DNA of 64,000 bases from JAPWJZ01 sp966211335 (GCA_966211335.1 CBIHNF010000001.1:1426001-1490000), one strand, 5' to 3'. Shown: positions 49,660 through 59,105, counted from the first letter of the stretch. Numbers and translations: made by a program. The notes: generated by a model from the letters alone, not told the origin.

Positions 49660-50034
49660 TTAACCGATGTGCATTTTCATTAATATATGTGGGGGTGAGT
49701 GGAAGGCTGAAACGACCCGGATAAACTCGTTGCGGCTGCTGTCTCTCGACCCTGACCGGATTGGCGAGGCATTCGCCCGCTCCAACCTTCCGGAACGGAA
49801 TATGGCGGGATTCGGCCCGGCTTTCAAGCCCGGCGTCAAAACGGTCGAATCGTACCGTCATTCCGTCAAAGGACTGCCAGAGAGGGTAAACACGGAAAAT
49901 GGGGTACACCAGCGGAATATTATTAAAATAAGCCACGTTATGTAATAATATTGCTTCACATAACCCTATTTCACACCCTCGATAGGGGGCGAAAGCCAAT
50001 AAAATGAAAAAGTTCCGCTATATGCATAGAATGC
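49660..50034. other. Gene-poor stretch before the str promoter
   Basis: An open frame on the plus strand (about 49667-49945) and a longer one on the minus strand are both present, but neither has a ribosome-binding site or a recognisable product. A short CCCTAT/ATAGGG hairpin lies near 49970-49990. Nothing else is supported. Confidence 0.3.
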
Positions 50035-50062
50035 TTGACGCTGGAATTTGGGGTGATATAGT
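50035..50062 (+). promoter_or_regulatory. Promoter of the str operon
   Basis: TTGACG (50035-50040) and TATAGT (50057-50062), 16 bases apart, precede rpsL by about 210 bases. The spacing and match are good for a sigma-70-type promoter of a highly expressed operon. Confidence 0.65.
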
Positions 50063-50114
50063 GCGCACGCTCTAAGGATGGGCTGGTAGTAGACATCTTG
50101 GTCTAGACGCAGTC

Positions 50115-50172
50115 CGGTTTTTTAACCGTCTTCCACGGGAAAAGTGGAAGTTCGACTGATCTTAAGATCAGT
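50115..50172 (+). promoter_or_regulatory. Three consecutive hairpins in the rpsL leader
   Basis: CGGTT/AACCG (50115-50128), CTTCCAC/GTGGAAG (50130-50150) and a palindrome ACTGATC..GATCAGT (50155-50172) lie in the untranslated leader. Such structures suggest translational or transcriptional control of the str operon; the effector is not known. Confidence 0.45.
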
Positions 50173-50274
50173 CCCTTGCCGCGCATATTTATATGCAGTG
50201 GGCGAGGGTTATCTCTCATCCTCAAAGACATTGAAGATTCGAATACCGTTTTTATGAACCGGAAAGGGCTATAA

Positions 50275-50646
50275 ATGCCAACAGTGAACCAGCTCGTACG
50301 CAAAGGCCGCGCACAGCAATATAAGCAGAAGAAAAACGCCGACCTGCAGGGCAACCCGCAGAAACGTGGCGTCTGCACCCGCGTCTACACGACGACCCCG
50401 AAAAAACCTAACTCGGCTCTGCGCAAAGTCGCCCGCGTTCGCATGACGAACGGCAAGGAAGCGACCTGCTACATTCCTGGCGTCGGCCACAACCTGCAAG
50501 AACACTCTGTCGTCCTCATCCGCGGCGGCCGTGTGAAAGATCTCCCCGGCGTCCGCTATAAAATCATCCGCGGCACGCTCGATACGCAAGGCGTGGACAA
50601 GCGCCGCAAAGGCCGTTCCGCCTACGGCGCGAAACGCCCGAAATAA
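50275..50646 (+). CDS. rpsL: 30S ribosomal protein S12
   Basis: A 123-residue S12. The decoding loop has the unchanged Thr-Pro-Lys-Lys-Pro-Asn-Ser-Ala-Leu-Arg-Lys, including the lysine where streptomycin-resistance mutations occur, and the second site Pro-Gly-Val-Arg-Tyr-Lys is intact. It contacts mRNA and tRNA at the decoding centre. First gene of the str operon. Confidence 0.97.
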   Translation: MPTVNQLVRKGRAQQYKQKKNADLQGNPQKRGVCTRVYTTTPKKPNSALRKVARVRMTNGKEATCYIPGVGHNLQEHSVVLIRGGRVKDLPGVRYKIIRGTLDTQGVDKRRKGRSAYGAKRPK

Positions 50647-50670
50647 GCATTTTTGAAGAGGTTTTAAGAA

Positions 50671-51141
50671 ATGTCACGTCGTCACTCAGCTAAAAAGCGC
50701 GAATGCCTTCCGGATCCGAAGTTCAACAACCTGGTGGTTGCGAAGTTCGTGAACCAGATCATGGAATCGGGCAAGAAGTCCGTCGCCGAAAAAATCGTTT
50801 ACGGCGCGTTCGAGATCGTCCAGCAGAAATCGAAAATGGACCCGATCGCTTTCTTCATGGAAGTGCTCGACAAGGTGAAGCCCGCAGTGGAAGTGAAATC
50901 CCGCCGCGTTGGTGGTGCCACCTACCAGGTTCCTATCGAAGTCCGCCCCGCGCGCGCAACCGCTGTTGCGATGCGCTGGCTGAAAGAAGCGGCGTCCAAC
51001 CGCAACGACAAGACCATGGAATCGAAACTCGCGGCCGAGCTGCTCGATGCGCACAACGAGCGCGGCGCTGCGGTGAAAAAACGCGAAGACACCCACAAAA
51101 TGGCAGATGCCAACAAGGCATTCGCGCATTTCCGCTGGTAA
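50671..51141 (+). CDS. rpsG: 30S ribosomal protein S7
   Basis: A 156-residue S7 beginning Met-Ser-Arg-Arg-His-Ser-Ala and ending in the usual Ala-Phe-Ala-His-Phe-Arg-Trp. It nucleates assembly of the 30S head by binding 16S rRNA and often represses its operon. It is separated from rpsL by 24 bases. Confidence 0.97.
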   Translation: MSRRHSAKKRECLPDPKFNNLVVAKFVNQIMESGKKSVAEKIVYGAFEIVQQKSKMDPIAFFMEVLDKVKPAVEVKSRRVGGATYQVPIEVRPARATAVAMRWLKEAASNRNDKTMESKLAAELLDAHNERGAAVKKREDTHKMADANKAFAHFRW

Positions 51142-51188
51142 TGACAACAAGACGCCACGAAGCAATCAACGAAGCGAAGTAGAGTAAT

Positions 51189-53273
51189 ATGTCTGACAAC
51201 AAGAACATCCCCCTGGATCGTTACCGCAACATCGGCATCATGGCCCACATTGACGCGGGCAAGACGACGACGACCGAGCGCATCCTGTTCTACACCGGCA
51301 AATCGCACAAAATCGGCGAAGTGCATGATGGCGCAGCCACCATGGACTGGATGGAACAGGAACAGGAACGCGGCATCACCATCACTTCCGCTGCGACGAC
51401 CTGCTTCTGGAAGGATCACCGCATCAACATCATCGACACGCCCGGCCACGTTGACTTCACGATCGAAGTCGAGCGCTCGCTCCGCGTCCTCGATGGCGCC
51501 GTCACCGTGTTTGACTCCGTCGCCGGCGTTGAGCCGCAGTCGGAAACCGTGTGGCGCCAGGCTGACAAATACGGCGTTCCCCGTATCTGCTTCGTCAACA
51601 AAATGGACCGCACCGGCGCGAACTTCTACCGCACCGTTGACATGATCATCGACCGCCTCGGCGCGGTTCCGCTGGTCACCCAGCTCCCGATCGGCACCGA
51701 AGCCGAGCACGTCGGCCTCGTCGACCTGCTGAAAATGAAAGCCCTCGTCTGGAAAGACGAATCCATGGGCGCCGCTTTCAGCGAAATCGAAATCCCCGCT
51801 GACCTCGCTGACAAAGCGAAAGAATACCGCACGAAACTCATCGAAACGGCCGTCGAAATGGACGACCAGGCGATGGCAGACTACCTCGATGGCAAAGAGC
51901 CTTCTATCGAAGTCCTGAAAAAGTGCATCCGCAAGGGCACGATCGCTTACAAATTCGTCCCCATCCTCTGCGGCGCGGCCTTCAAGAACAAGGGCGTCCA
52001 GCCCCTGCTTGATGCAGTCGTCGACTACCTGCCGAACCCGCTCGAAATGCCGCAGATCGAAGGCACCATGCCGGGTAAAGAAGAGGAAATCGTCGTCCGC
52101 AAGCCGGATGCGAAGGAGCCCTTCGCCGGTCTCGCTTTCAAGATCATGAACGATCCGTTCGTCGGCTCGCTCACCTTCGTCCGTATCTATTCCGGCACTT
52201 TGGAATCCGGTTCCTACGTCGTGAACTCGGTGAAGGACAAAAAAGAACGCGTCGGCCGTATGCTGCTCATGCACGCAAACAACCGCGAAGAGATTAAAGT
52301 GGCGACGGCGGGCGACATCGTCGCACTCGTCGGCATGAAAGACACCACGACCGGTGACACGCTCTGCGATCCCGACAAGCCGGTGATCCTCGAGCGCATG
52401 GTCTTCCCGGAACCCGTCATCTCCATCGCTGTCGAGCCGAAATCGAAGGCCGACCAGGAGAAAATGGGTATGGCGCTGTCGCGTCTTGCTGCAGAAGATC
52501 CCTCGCTGCGCGTCCAGTCGGATTCAGAATCCGGCCAGACCATCCTGCGCGGCATGGGCGAATTGCACCTCGACATCATCATCGACCGCATGAAGCGCGA
52601 ATTCAAAGTGGAAGCCAACATCGGCGCTCCGCAGGTCGCGTACCGCGAGACGATCACCAAAACCGGCGAAATCGACTACACCCACAAGAAGCAGTCCGGC
52701 GGCTCGGGCCAGTACGCCCGCGTCATCATCCGCTTCGAGCCGGGCGAGACCGGTTCCGGCTTCATCTTTGAAGACGATATCACCGGCGGTTCGGTGCCGA
52801 AGGAATTCATTCCGGGCGTCGAAAAAGGCCTTATGTCGATCAAGGACACCGGCGTTGTTGCGGGCTTCCCCTGCATCGACTTCAAGGCGACCCTGTACGA
52901 CGGCGCTTACCACGACGTCGACTCTTCGGCGCTCGCATTCGAGATCGCGGCACGCGCCGCCTTCCGCGAAGGCCTGCCGAAGTGCAAACCCGTGCTGCTC
53001 GAGCCGATCATGAAGGTCGAAGTCGTGACGCCGGAAGACTACATGGGCGATGTCATCGGCGACCTCAACAGCCGCCGCGGACAAGTCAGCGCGATGGACA
53101 GCCGCGGTAACGCGCGCGTCATCACGGCATCCGTGCCGCTCGCCAACATGTTCGGCTACATCAACACCCTTCGCTCCATGAGCCAGGGCCGCGCGCAGTA
53201 CTCGATGGAATTCCACCATTACGAGCAAGTGCCGCAGGCTATCGCTGATGAAGTGAAAGCGAAAATGGCTTAA
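51189..53273 (+). CDS. fusA: Translation elongation factor G
   Basis: A 694-residue GTPase. G1 Ala-His-Ile-Asp-Ala-Gly-Lys-Thr is near residue 19, Asp-Thr-Pro-Gly-His-Val-Asp near 83, and Asn-Lys-Met-Asp near 137. Domains II to V follow, including the domain IV Gly-Gly-Ser-Gly-Gln-Tyr-Ala-Arg segment. It drives translocation of tRNA and mRNA after peptide transfer. It lies 47 bases after rpsG in the str operon. Confidence 0.98.
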   Translation: MSDNKNIPLDRYRNIGIMAHIDAGKTTTTERILFYTGKSHKIGEVHDGAATMDWMEQEQERGITITSAATTCFWKDHRINIIDTPGHVDFTIEVERSLRVLDGAVTVFDSVAGVEPQSETVWRQADKYGVPRICFVNKMDRTGANFYRTVDMIIDRLGAVPLVTQLPIGTEAEHVGLVDLLKMKALVWKDESMGAAFSEIEIPADLADKAKEYRTKLIETAVEMDDQAMADYLDGKEPSIEVLKKCIRKGTIAYKFVPILCGAAFKNKGVQPLLDAVVDYLPNPLEMPQIEGTMPGKEEEIVVRKPDAKEPFAGLAFKIMNDPFVGSLTFVRIYSGTLESGSYVVNSVKDKKERVGRMLLMHANNREEIKVATAGDIVALVGMKDTTTGDTLCDPDKPVILERMVFPEPVISIAVEPKSKADQEKMGMALSRLAAEDPSLRVQSDSESGQTILRGMGELHLDIIIDRMKREFKVEANIGAPQVAYRETITKTGEIDYTHKKQSGGSGQYARVIIRFEPGETGSGFIFEDDITGGSVPKEFIPGVEKGLMSIKDTGVVAGFPCIDFKATLYDGAYHDVDSSALAFEIAARAAFREGLPKCKPVLLEPIMKVEVVTPEDYMGDVIGDLNSRRGQVSAMDSRGNARVITASVPLANMFGYINTLRSMSQGRAQYSMEFHHYEQVPQAIADEVKAKMA

Positions 53274-53336
53274 CCACCGGACTTAAAAGTTTAACAAAAA
53301 ACGAACTACAGAAATAAGCAAGGAAGGAACACTACA

Positions 53337-54527
53337 ATGGCTAAAGGTAAGTTTGAACGTAACAAACCGCACGTCAACATCGGCACCATCGGTCACGTCG
53401 ACCATGGCAAAACCTCTCTGACCGCTGCGATCACCAAAGTCCTCGCCGAAACCGGCCAGGCTGAATACAAAGCCTACGACCAGATCGACGGCACGCCGGA
53501 AGAGCGTGAGCGCGGCATCACCATCTCGACCGCGCACGTCGAATATGAAACGAAGAACCGCCACTACGCGCACGTTGACTGCCCCGGCCACGCTGACTAT
53601 GTGAAGAACATGATCACCGGCGCGGCGCAGATGGACGGCGCGATCCTCGTCGTTTCCGCAGCTGACGGCCCGATGCCGCAAACGCGCGAGCACATCCTGC
53701 TCGCACGTCAGGTCGGCGTTCCCTCGATCGTCGTCTTCCTCAACAAATGCGACATGGTCGACGATGCAGAACTCCTCGACCTCGTCGAAATGGAAGTCCG
53801 CGAACTCCTGACGAAATACAAATTCCCTGGCGACACCATTCCTTTCGTGAAGGGCTCCGCCCTTTCCGCACTGGAAGGCAAATCGGACGGTCTGGGCAAA
53901 GAAGCGATCCTGAAACTCATGGAAGCTGTCGATGCATCCATCCCGACCCCGGCTCGCGCCAAAGACAAACCCTTCCTGATGCCCGTTGAGGACGTCTTCT
54001 CCATCTCCGGCCGCGGCACTGTCGTGACCGGCCGCGTCGAGCAAGGCGTGATCAAAGTCGGCGAAGAGATCGAAATCGTCGGTCTCCGCCCGACCATCAA
54101 AACCGTCATCACCGGCGTTGAAATGTTCCGCAAGCTGCTCGATCAGGGTGAAGCTGGCGACAACATCGGCGCTCTGCTGCGCGGCACGAAACGCGAAGAA
54201 ATCGAGCGTGGCCAAGTTCTTTGCGCCCCCGGCTCGATCAAGCCGCACACGAAGTTCAAAGCCGAAGCCTACGTCCTCACGAAGGACGAGGGTGGCCGCC
54301 ACACGCCGTTCTTCACCAACTACCGTCCCCAGTTCTACTTCCGTACGACTGACGTGACCGGTGTTGTGAAACTTCCGGATGGTGTCGAAATGGTCATGCC
54401 CGGCGACAACATCACGATGGAAATCGAACTCATCGCTCCGATCGCTATGGATCCGGGTCTGCGCTTCGCAATTCGCGAAGGCGGCCGTACCGTTGGCGCC
54501 GGCGTCGTTGCCTCGGTCATCGAGTAA
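53337..54527 (+). CDS. tuf: Translation elongation factor Tu
   Basis: A 396-residue EF-Tu. Gly-His-Val-Asp-His-Gly-Lys-Thr-Ser is near residue 18, Asp-Cys-Pro-Gly-His-Ala-Asp-Tyr near 80, and Asn-Lys-Cys-Asp near 135. The C-terminal domains are complete and end Val-Ala-Ser-Val-Ile-Glu. It carries aminoacyl-tRNA to the ribosome as a GTP complex. Strong codon bias. A hairpin follows before rpsJ. Confidence 0.98.
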   Translation: MAKGKFERNKPHVNIGTIGHVDHGKTSLTAAITKVLAETGQAEYKAYDQIDGTPEERERGITISTAHVEYETKNRHYAHVDCPGHADYVKNMITGAAQMDGAILVVSAADGPMPQTREHILLARQVGVPSIVVFLNKCDMVDDAELLDLVEMEVRELLTKYKFPGDTIPFVKGSALSALEGKSDGLGKEAILKLMEAVDASIPTPARAKDKPFLMPVEDVFSISGRGTVVTGRVEQGVIKVGEEIEIVGLRPTIKTVITGVEMFRKLLDQGEAGDNIGALLRGTKREEIERGQVLCAPGSIKPHTKFKAEAYVLTKDEGGRHTPFFTNYRPQFYFRTTDVTGVVKLPDGVEMVMPGDNITMEIELIAPIAMDPGLRFAIREGGRTVGAGVVASVIE

Positions 54528-54546
54528 CTATATCTGAAGTCGAGAA

Positions 54547-54577
54547 CCCCGCCGGACGCTTCGGCCATCCGGCGGGG
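54547..54577 (+). terminator. Hairpin between tuf and rpsJ
   Basis: A 10-bp GC-rich stem (54547-54556 with 54568-54577) with an 11-base loop lies 19 bases after the tuf stop. It has no T run, so it may be an S10-leader element or processing site and not a full terminator. Confidence 0.5.
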
Positions 54578-54619
54578 AACCTCTCAAAAGGTTATTGAAG
54601 TTAAAAAGGATTGAATACT

Positions 54620-54928
54620 ATGGAAGCGCAAAACATCCGGGTCAGACTCCGTGCCTACGATCACCGGATCCTCGACCAGTCGACGAAAGAAATCGTCAGC
54701 ACCGCGAAACGCACCGGCGCACAAGTGCGCGGCCCGATTCCGCTGCCGACCCGCATCGAGAAGTTCACCGTTCTGCGCTCCCCGCACGTCGACAAGAAAT
54801 CGCGCGAGCAGTTCGAAATCCGCACCCACAAGCGCCTGCTGGACATCATCGATCCGACGCCGCAGACGATTGACGCTCTCATGAAGCTGGACCTCGCGGC
54901 CGGCGTCGATGTCGAAATCAAGCTGTAA
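54620..54928 (+). CDS. rpsJ: 30S ribosomal protein S10
   Basis: A 102-residue S10 starting Met-Glu-Ala-Gln-Asn-Ile-Arg-Val-Arg-Leu. ATG 54620 is nine bases after AAAAGGA; a TTG three codons earlier is too close to that site. It is also the NusG partner in transcription-translation coupling. First gene of the S10 operon. Confidence 0.97.
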   Translation: MEAQNIRVRLRAYDHRILDQSTKEIVSTAKRTGAQVRGPIPLPTRIEKFTVLRSPHVDKKSREQFEIRTHKRLLDIIDPTPQTIDALMKLDLAAGVDVEIKL

Positions 54929-54966
54929 TAGAAGCTTGTAGAAGTTAACGAAAAAGGACGAATAAT

Positions 54967-55686
54967 ATGCGTACCGGATTAATTGCACAGAAGCTTGGGA
55001 TGTCGCGCGTTTTCGACGAAAACGGCAAGCACGTTCCCGTGACCCTGCTCAAAGTCGAAGGCCTGCAGGTCACCGCCGTGCAGACGAACGAAAAGAACGG
55101 CTACACCGCCGTTCAGCTGGGCACCGGCAAGAAAAAAGTGAAAAACACGAGCCAGGCCGAGCGCGGCCACTTCGCGAAAGCGAAAGTCGAGCCGAAAATC
55201 AAGACGGTTGAATTCCGCACCTCGGAAGAGAACCTGCTTGAAGTCGGCGCCGAGCTCTCGGTCGAGCACTTTGTTGTCGGCCAGTATGTGGACGTCTCGG
55301 GCGTCACCATCGGTAAAGGCTTCCAGGGTGTTATGAAACGTTGGAACTTCGGCGGTCTGCGCGCGACCCACGGCGTGTCCGTGTCGCACCGCTCCCCCGG
55401 TTCCACCGGCCAGCGCCAGTCGCCCGGCCGCGTCTTCAAGAACAAGAAAATGGCGGGTCACATGGGCGCGAAAAACCGGACCGTGCCGAACCTCCGCGTC
55501 GTCCAGGTCCTGCCGGAGCAGGGTCTCATCCTCGTCGAGGGTGCCGTTCCGGGCCACAAAAATGGCTGGGTCACGGTGAAAGACGCCGTCAAGAAAAAAC
55601 CGCATAAAGACTCGCCGAAACCGGCTGGCCTGAAGGCAAAAGCCCAAGCTGACGCTGCTGCTCCCGCTGCAGACGCGCAAGCTTAA
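54967..55686 (+). CDS. rplC: 50S ribosomal protein L3
   Basis: A 239-residue L3, about 25 residues longer than usual because of a Lys/Ala-rich tail (Ala-Gly-Leu-Lys-Ala-Lys-Ala-Gln-Ala-Asp). The core with Gly-Lys-Gly-Phe-Gln-Gly and Ser-Pro-Gly-Ser-Thr-Gly-Gln-Arg-Gln-Ser-Pro-Gly is normal. It binds 23S rRNA near the peptidyl transferase centre. Confidence 0.97.
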   Translation: MRTGLIAQKLGMSRVFDENGKHVPVTLLKVEGLQVTAVQTNEKNGYTAVQLGTGKKKVKNTSQAERGHFAKAKVEPKIKTVEFRTSEENLLEVGAELSVEHFVVGQYVDVSGVTIGKGFQGVMKRWNFGGLRATHGVSVSHRSPGSTGQRQSPGRVFKNKKMAGHMGAKNRTVPNLRVVQVLPEQGLILVEGAVPGHKNGWVTVKDAVKKKPHKDSPKPAGLKAKAQADAAAPAADAQA

Positions 55687-55697
55687 GGAAGGTAAAA

Positions 55698-56315
55698 ATG
55701 AAAATTTCAGTCAAAACCCTTGATAACAAGTCGGCAGGCGATCTCGACCTGTCTGATGCGATCTTCGGTCTCAAGCCGCGCGCAGACGTCCTGCACCGCA
55801 TGGTAAACTGGCAGCTGGCAAAACGCCGCTCCGGCAACCACAAGACGAAGGGCGTCTCGGAAATCTCCGGCACCGGCAAGAAGCCGCACAACCAAAAAGG
55901 CACGGGCCAAGCCCGCGCCGGCTCGCGCCGCAACGCGCAGCACCGTGGTGGCGCGGTCATCTTTGGACCGATCGTCCGCGACCATAGCCATGACCTGACC
56001 AAGGGCATGCGCCGCCTCGCGCTGAAGACCGCGCTGTCGTCCAAAGCCGCTGAAGGCAAGCTCGTCATCCTCGATGCAGCGACCGCTTCTTCGCACAAGA
56101 CGAAAGACATGGTGAAAGCCCTCTCGACCCTCGGCATCACCTCCGCTCTCTTCATCGACGGCACGCCGAACGAAAACTTCACCCGCGCCGTCCGCAACAT
56201 CAAGTTCATCGATGTGCTGCCGGAGAAGGGCATCAACGTTTACGACATCCTGCGCCGCGATACCCTGGTCCTGACCAAGGACGCCGTCGCTCAACTGGAG
56301 GCACGCCTGAAATGA
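55698..56315 (+). CDS. rplD: 50S ribosomal protein L4
   Basis: A 205-residue L4 with the extended loop segment Lys-Pro-His-Asn-Gln-Lys-Gly-Thr-Gly-Gln-Ala-Arg-Ala-Gly-Ser that reaches the exit tunnel. In several bacteria L4 also regulates the S10 operon. The stop overlaps the rplW start by four bases. Confidence 0.97.
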   Translation: MKISVKTLDNKSAGDLDLSDAIFGLKPRADVLHRMVNWQLAKRRSGNHKTKGVSEISGTGKKPHNQKGTGQARAGSRRNAQHRGGAVIFGPIVRDHSHDLTKGMRRLALKTALSSKAAEGKLVILDAATASSHKTKDMVKALSTLGITSALFIDGTPNENFTRAVRNIKFIDVLPEKGINVYDILRRDTLVLTKDAVAQLEARLK

Positions 56316-56641
56316 CCGCCGCTAAGAAAAAAGACAAACCGGAAGTTAAACTGACGGAAAACCTCTACGAGATGATCCGCATGCCGGTCATCACCGAAAA
56401 GGCGACCATGGGCTCGCAGTACAACCAGGTCACGTTCCGCGTGCCCCTGTCGGCCTGCAAAGTCACCATCCGCAAGGCGGTTGAAGCCGTCTTCAAGGTG
56501 AAGGTCGTGAAAGTCAACACCTCGACGCAGCTTGGCAAAACCAAGATATTTAAAGGCCGCAAGGCTTTCCGCGGCGATACCAAGAAAGCGATCGTGACGC
56601 TTGCCGAAGGCAACAAGATCGACGTTTCAACAGGAATTTAA
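56312..56641 (+). CDS. rplW: 50S ribosomal protein L23
   Basis: A 109-residue L23 with a slightly extended, Lys-rich N-terminus; the core Met-Pro-Val-Ile-Thr-Glu-Lys-Ala-Thr is intact. It lies at the exit tunnel mouth and docks trigger factor and SRP. It overlaps rplD by four bases (ATGA). Confidence 0.96.
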   Translation: MTAAKKKDKPEVKLTENLYEMIRMPVITEKATMGSQYNQVTFRVPLSACKVTIRKAVEAVFKVKVVKVNTSTQLGKTKIFKGRKAFRGDTKKAIVTLAEGNKIDVSTGI

Positions 56642-56694
56642 GGAAGATTTCGGGCAATTGCTAAAAAGCCCTGAAGGATTTTGAGGAAACAACA

Positions 56695-57543
56695 ATGGCA
56701 TTGAAAACATACCGTCCGACATCCCCCGGCCTTCGCCAGATGATCCGCGTCGATCGCAGCGAACTGTGGAAGGGCAAGCCCGAGCGCTCGCTCATCGACA
56801 AAGACCATCACCGCGCGACCGGCCGCAACAACATGGGCGAGATCACGTCGTGGCACCGCGGCGGCGGCCACAAGCGCCGCTACCGCCTGATCGACTTCAA
56901 GCGCAACAAATTCGACGTGCAAGGCATCGTCGAGCGCCTGGAATACGATCCGAACCGTACGGCCTGGATCGCCCTCGTGAAATACTCTGACGGCGAACTC
57001 GCTTACATCATCGCGCCCCAGCGCCTTGGCCCCGGCGACAAAATCGTCGCCTCCGCCAAAGCTGACATCCAGCCGGGCAACGCAATGCAGATCAAGAACA
57101 TCCCGGTCGGTACGCTGGTCCACAACGTGGAACTGCAGCCCGGCAAGGGCGGCCAGCTGGCCCGCTCGGCAGGCGCTTCGGTGCAGGTCGTCGGCCGCGA
57201 CGCCGGCATGACCCAGATCAAGCTGAACTCCGGTGAACTCCGCGTCGTCAACGGCAACTGCCTTGCCACCGTCGGCGCCGTCTCCAACACCGACCACGCC
57301 AACGTACAGATCGGCAAAGCCGGCCGCAAACGCTGGATGGGCTGGAAACCGCACAACCGCGGCGTCGTCATGAACCCGATCGACCACCCGCATGGTGGTG
57401 GTGAAGGTAAATCTTCGGGCGGCCGTAACCCGGTCTCTCCCTGGGGCAAGTGCGCCAAAGGCGGCAAGACCCGCTCGAACAAGAAAACCGACAAATTCAT
57501 CCTGCGCCGTCGCAAGAACAAGCGACTTGCGGCAGGCCAGTAA
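56695..57543 (+). CDS. rplB: 50S ribosomal protein L2
   Basis: A 282-residue L2. The conserved Asn-Pro-Ile-Asp-His-Pro-His-Gly-Gly-Gly-Glu-Gly segment near residue 225, including the histidine important at the peptidyl transferase centre, is present. It is a primary 23S-binding protein. Confidence 0.97.
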   Translation: MALKTYRPTSPGLRQMIRVDRSELWKGKPERSLIDKDHHRATGRNNMGEITSWHRGGGHKRRYRLIDFKRNKFDVQGIVERLEYDPNRTAWIALVKYSDGELAYIIAPQRLGPGDKIVASAKADIQPGNAMQIKNIPVGTLVHNVELQPGKGGQLARSAGASVQVVGRDAGMTQIKLNSGELRVVNGNCLATVGAVSNTDHANVQIGKAGRKRWMGWKPHNRGVVMNPIDHPHGGGEGKSSGGRNPVSPWGKCAKGGKTRSNKKTDKFILRRRKNKRLAAGQ

Positions 57544-57557
57544 AGGAGTAGCGATAC

Positions 57558-57848
57558 ATGGCACGTTCAGTAAAAAAAGGCCCGTTCATCGACGGCTATC
57601 TGCTGAAGAAAGCAGACAAGGCGCGCGCATCGGGCCGCAACGAAGTGATCAAGACCTGGTCGCGCCGTTCCACCATTCTGCCGCAGTTCATCGGCCTGAC
57701 TTTTGGCGTCTATAACGGCCAGAAGTTCATCCCGGTCCTCGTGACGGACAACATGATTGGCCACAAGCTCGGAGAATTCTCGCCCACGCGTCAATTCCAC
57801 GCGCACACGGCTGCCGGCGCGGACAAGACCGCGACGAAGAGCGAATAA
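57558..57848 (+). CDS. rpsS: 30S ribosomal protein S19
   Basis: A 96-residue S19 beginning Met-Ala-Arg-Ser-Val-Lys-Lys-Gly-Pro and containing Gly-His-Lys-Leu-Gly-Glu-Phe-Ser-Pro-Thr-Arg. It contacts the A-site tRNA region of the 30S head. It lies between rplB and rplV as usual. Confidence 0.97.
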   Translation: MARSVKKGPFIDGYLLKKADKARASGRNEVIKTWSRRSTILPQFIGLTFGVYNGQKFIPVLVTDNMIGHKLGEFSPTRQFHAHTAAGADKTATKSE

Positions 57849-57859
57849 GGAAGCATGCC

Positions 57860-58372
57860 ATGACCAAGACAGCACAAAAACAAACCGGCCGCCGCAAGGA
57901 TAACGAAGCAGTTGCCAAAGCCCGCTACATTAAAGGTTCCGAGCGCAAGCTGAACCTCGTGGCGCAGCTCATCCGCGGCAAACCGGCAGCCCGCGCGCTC
58001 GTCGATCTCGAGTTCGCACACCGCCGCATGGCGAAAGAGGTCAAGAAAGTCCTCGAAGCCGCTATCGCGAACGCTGAAAACAACCACAACCTGGACGTTG
58101 ACCGCCTCGTGATTTCCGAAGCGATCGTCGGCAAGACCATGGTCATGGGCCGTTTCCACTCCCGCGGCCGCGGCCGTTCCGCCGCCATCGAAAAGCCGTT
58201 CAGCAACATTACCATCAAAGTTGCCGAAAAAGCCGCCGGTGAAGAGCTGACGAACAGCAAGAAAGCCCAGCGCCGCGCGAAAGCCGCTGCCGGTGCCGAA
58301 GCTTCCAAGGAAAAAGATAAAAGCGCGAAGGCCAAAAAGGCCCCCGCGAAAACCGCAGACAAAGCTGAATAA
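57860..58372 (+). CDS. rplV: 50S ribosomal protein L22 with extended tail
   Basis: The 170-residue protein has a normal L22 core up to about residue 120 (including Met-Gly-Arg-Phe-His-Ser-Arg-Gly-Arg-Gly), then a roughly 50-residue Lys/Ala-rich tail with Ala-Lys-Ala-Lys-Lys-Ala-Pro-Ala-Lys. Usual length is 110-130. L22 lines the exit tunnel with L4. Confidence 0.96.
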   Translation: MTKTAQKQTGRRKDNEAVAKARYIKGSERKLNLVAQLIRGKPAARALVDLEFAHRRMAKEVKKVLEAAIANAENNHNLDVDRLVISEAIVGKTMVMGRFHSRGRGRSAAIEKPFSNITIKVAEKAAGEELTNSKKAQRRAKAAAGAEASKEKDKSAKAKKAPAKTADKAE

Positions 58373-58391
58373 GGTTTAGGAGAATATAGAT

Positions 58392-59072
58392 ATGGGTCAG
58401 AAGGTTAACCCGATTGGTCTGAGACTTGGCATCAACCGTACCTGGGACAGCCGCTGGTATGCGGGCAAGGATTACGGCACGAAGCTGCTGCAGGACGTAA
58501 AACTGCGCGCTTTCGTGATGGAAACCCTGAAACAGGCCGGCGTTGCACGCGTCATCATCGAACGCGCTGCGAACAAGACCAACGTCTCCATCCATTCGGC
58601 GCGCCCCGGTGTGATCATCGGCAAAAAAGGCTCCGACATCGAGAAACTCCGCAAGGATCTCTCCAAGTTCACGGGCGGCGAAGTCACCCTGAACATCGTC
58701 GAGATCCGCAAGCCCGAGCTGGATGCCCAGCTCGTCGCTGACGGCATCGCCCAGCAGCTCGAGCGCCGCGTCTCGTTCCGCCGCGCAATGAAACGCTCGC
58801 TCCAGTCCGCGCTGCGCCTTGGCGCCGGCGGCATCAAAGTGGCGGCTTCCGGCCGTCTGGCGGGCGCAGAGATCGCTCGCCGCGAACGCTACCATGAAGG
58901 CCGCGTGCCGCTGCACACGCTGCGCGCTGACATCGACTACGCAACCAGCCGCGCACTGACCACCTACGGCATCATCGGCATCAAAGTCTGGATCTTCAAA
59001 GGCGAGATCCTCGGCAACGACCCGATGGCACGCGACAAGCGCATGGCGGAAAACTCGCCGACGCGTTCTTAA
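58392..59072 (+). CDS. rpsC: 30S ribosomal protein S3
   Basis: A 226-residue S3 with the KH domain Gly-Val-Ile-Ile-Gly-Lys-Lys-Gly near residue 75 and the C-terminal region with Arg-Ala-Asp-Ile-Asp-Tyr-Ala. It forms part of the mRNA entry channel with helicase activity. Confidence 0.97.
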   Translation: MGQKVNPIGLRLGINRTWDSRWYAGKDYGTKLLQDVKLRAFVMETLKQAGVARVIIERAANKTNVSIHSARPGVIIGKKGSDIEKLRKDLSKFTGGEVTLNIVEIRKPELDAQLVADGIAQQLERRVSFRRAMKRSLQSALRLGAGGIKVAASGRLAGAEIARRERYHEGRVPLHTLRADIDYATSRALTTYGIIGIKVWIFKGEILGNDPMARDKRMAENSPTRS

Positions 59073-59105
59073 TATTTGGATAAGTGAAGTAAAAGGAAGA
59101 CGACC

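Noticed and set aside
49667..49945. A plus-strand open frame with a Cys-Gly-Gly near its start
   Set aside because: No ribosome-binding site, no recognised motif, and odd composition; it is as likely as its minus-strand rival to be chance.
54547..54577. A full transcription terminator between tuf and rpsJ
   Set aside because: The stem is strong but there is no T tract, so full termination is not supported.
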